A stretch of DNA of 15,293 nt, taken from NCBI GenBank assembly GCA_002714565.1, contig PAXU01000006.1:97900-113192 (forward strand), written 5' to 3'. The position numbers were made by a program, and so were the translations under genes. Below the pieces are notes generated by a model, which was not told where the DNA came from, searched no databases, and saw only the letters and a list, made by a program, of their open reading frames with translations. Of the stretch, positions 1 to 6,889 are shown one piece after another; the stretch's first letter is position 1, and each line of letters begins with the position of its first letter. The DNA comes from Rhodopirellula sp. (lineage in GTDB: Bacteria; Planctomycetota; Planctomycetia; Pirellulales; Pirellulaceae).

Positions 1-1995
1 CCTGCCGCTGTCCCAGAAACGCTTGGGCGACGTCTCTACCTGGGGCTAACCGGTTTGCCACCTACGCTCAAGCAACAGGCAGCCATCGATGCAAACAGCG
101 ATCCGGAACAATTTGATCACCTTGTTAAAAAACTGTTGGCAAGTGAAGCATACGGAGAACGATGGGCTCGCCACTGGTTGGATATCGTGCGATATGCAGA
201 AACAAACGGGTACGAACGTGATGGTATGAAACCAAATGTTTGGAGATATCGTGACTACATCATTCGAGCACTCAACGATGATGTACCCTTCAATCAATTC
301 ATCCTCGAACAACTTGCTGGCGATGAATTGGAAACTGTTGACTCACGTACGGTGATTGCTACTGGTTACTATCGACTGGGACCATTTGACGATGAGCCTG
401 CTGATTTCGCTGAAGATCGGTTCGATCAACTCGACGACATGCTTAACACAACGAGTCAGGTTTTTCTTGGGATCACCCTTGCTTGTGCCCGCTGTCACGA
501 TCACAAGTTTGAAGCACTCACGCAACATGACTATTACAAGATGATCGCGATCTTCAATCCGCTAACGCGACCGCAATCCGGAAGGTCGGATCTGGATTTG
601 CCGGCTGGTAGTGTTGAACAACTGGCCAATGAGCAGAAGCGAAATGGTGAGATTGCAAAGCATAACAGTAACATCGACTCGATCAATTCGGCGGTTGCTC
701 TGAAGCGTATCCAAGATGGTACATCCAAACTGGATGAGGCAATCCAGAAGGCACTTAAGACCCCGGCTGGCGATCGAGATTCAGATGCTGTTAAGTTGAT
801 TGCAAGCAAACGCAACGAGATTGCAGCCGATGCAGATTCCGGGTTGAACGATGAACAACGGGACCAACTATCTCAGACGAAGCAGGCTATCAAAGCCCTA
901 AGAGAAGAAACACCCGATTTACCGCGTGGATACTTCTTTACCGAGTCTCTTGAAAACGTACCGGAAACAAATCTCCTCGTGCGTGGCAAAGCGTCCAGTC
1001 CCGGACCCGTTGTGCAACCTGGTGTACCGACAGTACTTACAAGCGTGCAGCCGGATTTTGATAATCCTACAAACCACACGACCGGTCGAAGATTGGCGTT
1101 GGCGAATTGGATTGCCAGTGATGCCAACCCACTGACCGCGAGAGTGTTGGTTAATCGTGTTTGGCAACATCACTTTGGCGTTGGTATTGTTCGCACACCG
1201 AACGACTTCGGTGTAATGGGCGCAGCTCCGACACACGAAGCATTACTTGACTGGTTGGCGGATTGGTTTGTCAATGAAGGCGAATGGTCTCTGAAAAAGC
1301 TGCATGCATTGATTCTCTCGAGTAATGCGTATCGCATGAGCTCAGAATGGAACGAGTCATATGCTGCAGAAGATCCGGAAAACAACTTACTGTGGAGACG
1401 CCCGTATCGCCGACTAGAGGTTGAAGCAATCCGCGATAGTATTTTGGCAGTCAGCGGCCAAATCAATCGGAAGATGTATGGCCCCAGCATGTACCCATAT
1501 GTGCCGTCCGACGCTCTAGATAACCATGCTGACAAACAGAAAATCTGGCCTGCGTTTAATGAAGAAGAGGCAAATCGACGCACCATATACAGTTATGTAA
1601 AGCGGTCACTGATTGTGCCATTTTTAGAAGTTCTGGATTTATGTGATACGACCAAATCCACGCCACAAAGGATTGTTACCAGCGTAGCGCCTCAGGCGTT
1701 GACTCTCTTTAACGGCAAGTTCGTTAATCGACAGGCAGAGTACTTTGCCAAACGATTAGAAACTGAAGCCGGTGATGGCTCAGCAGCGCAAATAACGCTT
1801 GCATTTAAACTTGCACTTTGCCGTGAACCAACAGCCACGGAGTTGCAAGTTATGACTGACTTTCTTGCTACGGAAACAAAAAAGTTCAGGGAAGAGGATG
1901 CGGATGGAAAGTTGGCCACGTCACCCGAATATAGAGCCCTCGTTCAAATCTGCAGAGTCATTTTCAACCTCAACGAGTTCGCGTATCCGGATTAA
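1..1995 (+). CDS. DUF1549/DUF1553 (PSD1-type) planctomycete protein, 5' truncated by the window
   Basis: The reading frame is open from base 1, so the gene begins upstream; a TTG at 55 sits inside the conserved LTGLPPT motif and is not the start. Counting residues from base 1, the DUF1549 domain occupies about 1-190 (LTGLPPT, then LLAS-YGERWARHWLD, then CARCHDHKF with a CxxCH motif at 162-166). A charged, probably coiled-coil linker follows (about 215-310). DUF1553 fills the rest, with TGRRLALANWI, NRVWQHHFG, YRRLEVEAIRD and the family-typical end NLNEFAYPD. Full-length relatives often carry an N-terminal planctomycete cytochrome c domain (PSCyt1), which would lie outside the window. The biochemical role of the family is not established; export and redox or surface roles are usually inferred. 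It is followed after 38 nt by a DUF1501 gene, the usual partner in planctomycetes, so the two are probably co-transcribed. Confidence 0.93.
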   Translation, partial: PAAVPETLGRRLYLGLTGLPPTLKQQAAIDANSDPEQFDHLVKKLLASEAYGERWARHWLDIVRYAETNGYERDGMKPNVWRYRDYIIRALNDDVPFNQFILEQLAGDELETVDSRTVIATGYYRLGPFDDEPADFAEDRFDQLDDMLNTTSQVFLGITLACARCHDHKFEALTQHDYYKMIAIFNPLTRPQSGRSDLDLPAGSVEQLANEQKRNGEIAKHNSNIDSINSAVALKRIQDGTSKLDEAIQKALKTPAGDRDSDAVKLIASKRNEIAADADSGLNDEQRDQLSQTKQAIKALREETPDLPRGYFFTESLENVPETNLLVRGKASSPGPVVQPGVPTVLTSVQPDFDNPTNHTTGRRLALANWIASDANPLTARVLVNRVWQHHFGVGIVRTPNDFGVMGAAPTHEALLDWLADWFVNEGEWSLKKLHALILSSNAYRMSSEWNESYAAEDPENNLLWRRPYRRLEVEAIRDSILAVSGQINRKMYGPSMYPYVPSDALDNHADKQKIWPAFNEEEANRRTIYSYVKRSLIVPFLEVLDLCDTTKSTPQRIVTSVAPQALTLFNGKFVNRQAEYFAKRLETEAGDGSAAQITLAFKLALCREPTATELQVMTDFLATETKKFREEDADGKLATSPEYRALVQICRVIFNLNEFAYPD

Positions 1996-2033
1996 CCGAC
2001 AGATAACTCGTCTCACGCTAGTGAAAGTAAGAC

Positions 2034-3503
2034 ATGAATCGATTTATGAGTCCAAATCAAACACCGTGTAGGAATTCGCGTAGAGAGTTTCTCTGGGAAA
2101 CCGGCGCGGGTTTTACAGGTCTTGCGATGCTGGACTTACTCAGTCGCGATGGATTCTTTGATAAATTGCGCGCTGAAGACAAAGAGGGATTGAGTGGATT
2201 GTTGGCGCCGAAAAAACCGCACTTTGAAGCCAAAGCAAGTCGCTGTGTCTTCTTTTTCATGAATGGTGGCCCAAGTCAAATTGATACGTTTGATCCTAAG
2301 CCTGTCCTCGATAAACACCATGGCGAAGAGTACAACGGAGAGCTCGAAGTAGGCTCAAATGGAAGAGCCATTGGTTACTTGATGAAGTCACCATTCAAAT
2401 TTCAGAAGCGCGGCGAAAGTGGATTGGAAATCAGCGACCTCTATCCTCATCTATCCACGCACGCTGATGACCTATGCCTGTTTCGCAGTTGCTATACCGA
2501 TACCGCAGCACATGCCTCCGGTTGTATTCAGATGAATACCGGGAAAGTGGGGATCGGCAGCCCATCGATCGGTTCATGGGTAAACTATGGACTCGGAACG
2601 ATCAGCCAGGATCTACCAGGTTACGTTGTTATGACCGATCCACGTGGCGGCCCAATTGGAAGCGCTTCAAACTGGAGTAGTGGTTACATCCCGGCAGCAT
2701 ATCAGGGAACCATGTTCCGAAGCAGCGGCACACCTTTGTTAAACATGGAGAATCCAAAGGGAGTTACCGATCGTGGCCAGCGCAAGTCATTGGACTTACT
2801 TGGAGCACTCAATCAGCAACACCGACGCACTCGAAAATTCGAGTCTGAACTGGAAGCCCGTATCGAGTCCTACGAATTGGCATATCGCATGCAGGTGGCC
2901 GCTAAGGACGTTGTTGATTTGTCTCAGGAATCAGCAAAGACGCATGAACGCTATGGATTGAACGACAAAATCACCGCCGACTTTGGCAGAAAATGTTTGA
3001 TAACCAAGCGTTTACTTGAGAGCGGAGTGCGGTTTATTCAACTTTACTCCGGTGGTGGCCATATCGAAGATACCTGGGATGGTCACACTGACTGTATCAC
3101 CAATCACAAACTTCATGCCGGTGAAACAGATAAGCCCATGGCAGCCTTAATGCAAGATATGAAAGATATTGGCCTGTGGGATGAAACGCTGTTTGTTTGG
3201 GGTGGTGAATTCGGTCGCACACCGACAAGTGAAGGAATCGGGAAACCTGGTCGTGATCACAACTGGCATGCCTTTACCATGTGGCTAGCTGGTGGCGGAG
3301 TCAAAGGCGGGCAGGCCATCGGCGCAAGTGATGACCTGGGATTTGGAATAGCTGATCGGCCCGTGCACGTTTCAGATTTTCATGCAACGATCTTGCACTT
3401 AATGGGTCTGGACCACAATTTACTCTCTTTTTATTATCAGGGCCTCGATCAGCGGCTAACTGGGCCGGATGAGGCACACGTCGTCGAAGAAGCGCTAGCT
3501 TAG
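2034..3503 (+). CDS. DUF1501 family protein with twin-arginine leader
   Basis: A 489-residue protein of the DUF1501 family, which is distantly related to the alkaline phosphatase/sulfatase fold. The N-terminus has a Tat-like motif (SRREFLW, Arg16-Arg17) followed by a short hydrophobic stretch (AGFTGLAMLDLL), so export in folded form is likely. Family landmarks are FFMNGGPSQIDTFDPKP, SCYTDTAAHASGC, GGGHIEDTWDGH, WGGEFGRTP and GRDHNWHAF; the Asp, His and Glu residues in these could bind metal. The chosen start is ATG 2034; ATG 2046 in the same frame is an alternative and neither has a good ribosome site. It lies 38 nt after the DUF1549/DUF1553 gene, the standard planctomycete pair. Its substrate is unknown. 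Its position directly upstream of the pst block is suggestive, but a 338-nt gap with its own regulatory signals separates them, so I do not assign it to the Pho operon. Confidence 0.92.
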   Translation: MNRFMSPNQTPCRNSRREFLWETGAGFTGLAMLDLLSRDGFFDKLRAEDKEGLSGLLAPKKPHFEAKASRCVFFFMNGGPSQIDTFDPKPVLDKHHGEEYNGELEVGSNGRAIGYLMKSPFKFQKRGESGLEISDLYPHLSTHADDLCLFRSCYTDTAAHASGCIQMNTGKVGIGSPSIGSWVNYGLGTISQDLPGYVVMTDPRGGPIGSASNWSSGYIPAAYQGTMFRSSGTPLLNMENPKGVTDRGQRKSLDLLGALNQQHRRTRKFESELEARIESYELAYRMQVAAKDVVDLSQESAKTHERYGLNDKITADFGRKCLITKRLLESGVRFIQLYSGGGHIEDTWDGHTDCITNHKLHAGETDKPMAALMQDMKDIGLWDETLFVWGGEFGRTPTSEGIGKPGRDHNWHAFTMWLAGGGVKGGQAIGASDDLGFGIADRPVHVSDFHATILHLMGLDHNLLSFYYQGLDQRLTGPDEAHVVEEALA

Positions 3504-3606
3504 GATTCAATCAAGTATTCAAAGCAGCCTGTTTTGGATGGATTATCGGTGATTTTCACGGCTTTCTGTCACCTATTTCACTCTGAATAATTGGGAGCTT
3601 TGTTAT

Positions 3607-3646
3607 CGGTGCCTATCCACCAAGTCGTGGCTAAATGTGGGCACCG
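3607..3646. repeat. Nested inverted repeat downstream of the DUF1501 gene
   Basis: The outer arms CGGTGCC (3607-3613) and GGCACCG (3640-3646) are perfectly complementary. Inside them CCAC (3617-3620) pairs with GTGG (3627-3630) around a 6-nt loop. Together they could fold into an interrupted stem-loop. It lies about 105 nt after the DUF1501 stop and is not followed by a T-run, so it is not a classical terminator. It could act as a 3'-end structure of the upstream message or as a protein-binding site. Confidence 0.5.
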
Positions 3647-3692
3647 TTAGCTGTTCACATCAACATCCTGTTTCTTACCATGCGATGAGTAA

Positions 3693-3712
3693 TTCTTAAC
3701 ATTTTCTTAACT
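3693..3712 (+). promoter_or_regulatory. Pho-box-like direct repeat and probable pstS promoter region
   Basis: TTCTTAAC occurs twice (3693-3700 and 3704-3711) with an exact 11-bp period, that is TTAACA-5 nt-TTAACT. Direct repeats with 11-bp spacing are the hallmark of sites bound by PhoB/PhoP response regulators. The TTAACA half-site resembles the Gram-positive PhoP box more than the enterobacterial CTGTCAT. A possible -10 element (GATACA, 3720-3725) lies about 7 nt downstream, the place expected if the box replaces the -35. A PhoB-family regulator is encoded in the same block. Binding is inferred, not shown. Confidence 0.55.
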
Positions 3713-3786
3713 TAGTGGTGATACACATAACTCATACGAGCTGTCGATGTTCGTATTAAATGGTTTCACAGCTACTAGCAATATCA

Positions 3787-3802
3787 CTCGAAGCGGTTCG
3801 AG
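3787..3802 (+). repeat. Perfect hairpin in the presumed pstS leader
   Basis: CTCGAA (3787-3792) and TTCGAG (3797-3802) are exact inverted repeats separated by GCGG. The hairpin ends about 40 nt before the pstS ATG and would lie in the 5' untranslated region if transcription starts near the Pho-like repeat. It could stabilise the abundant pstS message, regulate translation, or be an operator. It has no T-run. Confidence 0.5.
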
Positions 3803-3841
3803 AAGCTGTGTGTTGACGTAGAAATAATGTAGGAATAAGAA

Positions 3842-4729
3842 ATGAAACGAATAAAGCAGTTTGCCGCGTTACTTGCAGTGGCAATCATGATCACAGGATG
3901 TGGCGGCAGTGGTGACAATGGATCCACCAAAGGCGAAGATGAATCGGCAATCAGAATTGAAGGTTCTGATACGATGGTCAATCTGGCTCAAGCCTGGGCA
4001 GAACGCTATCAAGAATCCAATTCCAGCGTTGAAATCGAAGTATCCGGCGGAGGCTCGGGTGTTGGAATCAAAAGTCTGATCAGCGGTCAGGCTGACATGG
4101 CAAACGCTAGCCGCAAAATGAAGGACTCGGAAAAGACACGAGCCAAAGAGGAACTTGGAAAAGACCCGGTGGAGTTAATCGTGGGACGCGATGCACTTGC
4201 TGTTTATGTGCATAAAGACAATCCCATCGATGAAATTTCATTGGCTCAACTCAAGGCAATCTATGCCGATGGCGGAAACATCACTAACTGGAGTGATATT
4301 GGGATCACAATGCCTGAAGGCACTGCTGATGAAATCACCCGTGTTAGCCGCCAAAACAATTCCGGAACCTATGCTTACTTCCGCGAATCGGTCTTGGACG
4401 AAGAGGACTTTAAACTTGGCTCCATCGACCAGAGTGGTTCAAAAGATGTTGTCGCACTGGTAAGCACAACGCTCAACTCGATCGGCTATAGCGGAATGGG
4501 CTATGCAACACCCGACGTAAAAATGCTTAAAATCAAATCGAGTGATGACGGAGATGCTGTTGAGCCTAAGGCAGAAAACGTTATAAACAACACTTACCCA
4601 ATTGCTCGACCATTGCATATTTATACGCTGGGCGAACCTGCTGGCAACGTAAAGGAATACCTTGACTGGATCATGTCCGATGCAGGTCAGGCAGTTGTTT
4701 CAGAGATGGGTTATGTACCAGTCAAATAA
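3842..4729 (+). CDS. pstS: Phosphate ABC transporter substrate-binding lipoprotein PstS
   Basis: A 295-residue high-affinity phosphate-binding protein that delivers phosphate to PstC/PstA. The N-terminus is a lipoprotein signal peptide with lipobox ITGC, so Cys20 would be lipidated and the protein anchored to a membrane. Phosphate-pocket motifs are present: EGSDTM (40-45), SGGGSG (68-73), ADMANASRKM (84-93) and SRQNNSGTYAYF (169-180). The C-terminal closing segment (NNTYPIARPLHIY) is also typical. The start ATG 3842 is preceded at a good distance by AGGA (3831-3834). The length is normal for the family. It is the first gene of the pst block, with pstC 57 nt downstream. A Pho-box-like repeat about 130 nt upstream suggests induction under phosphate limitation. 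Confidence 0.96.
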   Translation: MKRIKQFAALLAVAIMITGCGGSGDNGSTKGEDESAIRIEGSDTMVNLAQAWAERYQESNSSVEIEVSGGGSGVGIKSLISGQADMANASRKMKDSEKTRAKEELGKDPVELIVGRDALAVYVHKDNPIDEISLAQLKAIYADGGNITNWSDIGITMPEGTADEITRVSRQNNSGTYAYFRESVLDEEDFKLGSIDQSGSKDVVALVSTTLNSIGYSGMGYATPDVKMLKIKSSDDGDAVEPKAENVINNTYPIARPLHIYTLGEPAGNVKEYLDWIMSDAGQAVVSEMGYVPVK

Positions 4730-4786
4730 CGATTGGTTCGAACAGTGCTGACAAACTGCTGATCCTCATTTAATTGGCGGAGTGCG

Positions 4787-5782
4787 ATGGCGGGAACATC
4801 CACGCAACCACCTACAATTACCGATGATGGTAGTAGGCCACCTGGCGAAAGCCAGCGTGGTTTCCGCTATTTCTCCAACATTCTAGTAGACAAGTTTGAA
4901 TGGTTTTTTGTTAGTTTCATCTACGTGTGTGGGTGGAGCGCTATTCTGTTTGTCCTGGCAATTTTCTTCTTTGTGTTTATCGAAGGATTGCCGGCGATCA
5001 CAGGAAGTGGCGAAGGTCAACTTGATTTAGTCGACTTCTTCACCAATGAGAAGTGGATACCTGAATCTGCTAAGAAGCCGCAATTCGGCATCTTTGCGAT
5101 GCTCATGGGTACGTTGTCCGTCACGGTTCTTTCGATGCTAATTGCCGTTCCATTAGGGCTCGGTGCCGCAATATACGTGTCAGAGTTTGCAAGCAACAAG
5201 ACACGTGAAATACTTAAAGTGTTGATTGAATTGCTCGCTGCTATTCCATCGGTCGTTTGGGGGTTTGTGGGATATATGGTTCTCGGACCCATTCTGCTCG
5301 ATACTTTTGACTCGGCCGTTGTTGGTATTAATCTCTTAAACGGCGGAATCATTCTCGCACTGATGAGCGTTCCGGTCATTGTTTCCATGTCCGAAGATGC
5401 ACTGCGTGCCGTTCCTGACTCCTACCGTGAAGCCGCAATGGCACTTGGAGCGAACAGGACGGAAATGGTCTTCAAGGTTCTGTTTCCAGCAGCCAAGCAT
5501 GGGCTGTTGGCCGCCGTATTGCTTGGAGTCGGACGAGCGATTGGAGAAACGATGGCGGTGCTGATGTGTACCGGCCATGCAGTGCAAATTCCAGAGGGAT
5601 TGCTCGATCCGGTACGTACTCTCACGGCAACCATTGCAGCGGAACTCGGTGAAACGGCACCCGGTGATATGCACTATCAGGTGCTATTCGTTATTGGCAT
5701 TGTTTTATTCACCTTTGCATTCCTGATCAACATCATTGCTGATGTCATCGTGAAGGGGATAAGGATGGAAAAGCATGGCTAA
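4787..5782 (+). CDS. pstC: Phosphate ABC transporter permease PstC
   Basis: A 331-residue inner-membrane permease that forms the phosphate channel with PstA. A hydrophilic N-terminal tail of about 35 residues precedes the first membrane helix (about 42-66); further helices lie at about 105-130, 146-170, 186-202, 238-260 and 300-322. The coupling (EAA) loop is intact: YREAAMALGA with Glu215-Ala-Ala, followed by the family motif GRAIGETMAVLM (249-260). The start ATG 4787 has GGCGGAG just upstream (4776-4782). The 3' end overlaps the pstA start by 8 nt (5775-5782), implying translational coupling. The retained EAA glutamate contrasts with its loss in PstA. Confidence 0.96.
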   Translation: MAGTSTQPPTITDDGSRPPGESQRGFRYFSNILVDKFEWFFVSFIYVCGWSAILFVLAIFFFVFIEGLPAITGSGEGQLDLVDFFTNEKWIPESAKKPQFGIFAMLMGTLSVTVLSMLIAVPLGLGAAIYVSEFASNKTREILKVLIELLAAIPSVVWGFVGYMVLGPILLDTFDSAVVGINLLNGGIILALMSVPVIVSMSEDALRAVPDSYREAAMALGANRTEMVFKVLFPAAKHGLLAAVLLGVGRAIGETMAVLMCTGHAVQIPEGLLDPVRTLTATIAAELGETAPGDMHYQVLFVIGIVLFTFAFLINIIADVIVKGIRMEKHG

Positions 5783-6887
5783 TATAAATATTTCACCGCC
5801 TAGCAATAAGAATCCATTTGCAACAACGCAACAGGAAGTAAACCGCCAACGCTTTGAATTAGTCACCAAAGTCGTTTTCTTCCTGATGGCAATGGCACTG
5901 GTAATTCCGATGCTCTGGATCATGTGGGATCTCGCGTATCGAGCTTTTGATGTCTTGTCTTATACCTACATGGTTATTGGCATCGGATGTGTTGGATTGT
6001 TGATTCCGTACTTCCTCATCGAAGCCGCGAAGCGCAGTGAGGACAATCGCAAACTCCTAATGGGTATAGCCATTGCGATTCTCGCCGGCGTCTCCATTTG
6101 GTTAGTCTCAATAACCATCTTCAATATGGACAACGGCGGATTTGACTTCCTCACGCTGAATCCCAAGAAACGGATGACAGCAGGTGGTATTTGGGCACCT
6201 CTGATCGGTACATTCCTCCTTGTCCTTCTTTCACTTGTCATTTCCGCTCCTATCGGAATTCTGGCGGGCGTTTATCTCAGCGAGTTCGCTCAGGAGAATT
6301 GGTTTACTCGAGTCATCAATCTTGCGGTTGTGAATCTTGCTGGAGTACCAAGCATCGTGCATGGTTTGTTTGGTGTCGGCGCCTTTGTTTACTTTATGGA
6401 CATGGGCAGATCGTTGCTGGCTGCTTCTTCCACTGTTGCTGTGATGACACTTCCTGTAATCATCACAAGTACCAAGGAAGCATTGTCCTCTGTACCTCAG
6501 TCATTTCGTGCTGCATGCTGGAACATGGGAGCAACGAAATGGCAAACTATCCGGACAATCGTCCTACCAAACTCCATCAGCGGAATTCTCACCGGGGTGA
6601 TCCTTCAGGTTGCTCGGGCTGCAGGTGAAACAGCGCCGATCCTATTTACCGGTGCCCTGTTCTACAAGAAAGTCGCTGACTCAGGATTCGAATCATTTGC
6701 ACCGTACGGCCTCGATGATCGATTCATGGCCCTGTCATATCATTTGTTTACCGTGGCTACTCAAGTTCAGGACGTATCGGAGTCATTCCAGTTCGGAACG
6801 GCTGTTGTACTCATAGGTTTGGTATTAATGGTAAACAGCGTGTCAATTGCTTTCCGCATCTACCTTCGCGCACGCAAGAGGTGGTAA
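5775..6887 (+). CDS. pstA: Phosphate ABC transporter permease PstA with an extra N-terminal membrane hairpin
   Basis: The second permease subunit of the Pst system. At 370 residues it is longer than usual (about 280-300). The canonical core starts near residue 138 (GGIWAPLIGTFLLVLLSLV) and includes NLAGVPSIVHGLFG (187-200), the coupling loop SFRAACWNMGA (243-253) and RAAGETAPILFTGALF (281-296). Residue 246 of the coupling loop is Ala where the EAA consensus has Glu. After the first membrane helix (about 31-52) there are two extra hydrophobic segments (about 67-83 and 94-115) joined by a charged loop, so the subunit probably has eight rather than six helices. It overlaps pstC by 8 nt. Its stop TAA (6885-6887) lies next to the pstB1 ribosome site. 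Confidence 0.94.
   Translation: MANINISPPSNKNPFATTQQEVNRQRFELVTKVVFFLMAMALVIPMLWIMWDLAYRAFDVLSYTYMVIGIGCVGLLIPYFLIEAAKRSEDNRKLLMGIAIAILAGVSIWLVSITIFNMDNGGFDFLTLNPKKRMTAGGIWAPLIGTFLLVLLSLVISAPIGILAGVYLSEFAQENWFTRVINLAVVNLAGVPSIVHGLFGVGAFVYFMDMGRSLLAASSTVAVMTLPVIITSTKEALSSVPQSFRAACWNMGATKWQTIRTIVLPNSISGILTGVILQVARAAGETAPILFTGALFYKKVADSGFESFAPYGLDDRFMALSYHLFTVATQVQDVSESFQFGTAVVLIGLVLMVNSVSIAFRIYLRARKRW
6877..6884 (+). promoter_or_regulatory. Ribosome binding site deciding the pstB1 start
   Basis: AGAGGTGG, inside the last codons of pstA, is a strong Shine-Dalgarno match. It lies about 6 nt before GTG 6890 but overlaps the alternative GTG at 6881, so it favours 6890 as the pstB1 start. Confidence 0.7.
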
Positions 6888-6889
6888 CC

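Larger units (their letters stand above)
3504..3841. other. Non-coding region between the DUF1501 gene and pstS
   Basis: The 338 bases carry no plausible gene. They hold, in order: several TCAC motifs (3554-3581) without regular spacing; a nested inverted repeat (3607-3646); an 11-bp-period TTCTTAAC repeat resembling a Pho box (3693-3712); and a perfect 6-bp hairpin (3787-3802) about 40 nt before the pstS start. No strong rho-independent terminator for the upstream pair is visible. The pstS promoter most likely lies here. If transcription starts just after the Pho-like box, pstS would have a leader of roughly 100 nt. Confidence 0.75.

Noticed and set aside
55..57. TTG 55 as the start of the first gene
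   Set aside because: The frame is open to base 1 and the residues before it (RRLYLGLTGLPPT) belong to the conserved DUF1549 motif.
1170..1586. 138-codon open frame on the minus strand inside the DUF1553 region
   Set aside because: Antisense shadow of a strongly conserved protein, with no family resemblance.
3554..3581. TTTCAC, TGTCAC, TTTCAC repeats as a second Pho box
   Set aside because: The half-sites resemble the E. coli type but are spaced 13 and 9 bp apart rather than 11, and they lie far from pstS.
3789..3800. CGAA-GCGG-TTCG as a Gram-positive-type LexA box
   Set aside because: The LexA consensus CGAAC-4-GTTCG needs one more base on each arm; this is shorter, and its context in a phosphate operon leader does not fit an SOS gene.
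4736..4743. GTTCGAAC palindrome in the pstS-pstC gap
   Set aside because: An 8-bp palindrome is expected by chance at this scale, and no surrounding structure supports a function.
6191..6628. 145-codon open frame on the plus strand inside pstA
   Set aside because: Rich in Cys, Ser and His with no membrane or domain pattern; it is an out-of-frame shadow of pstA.
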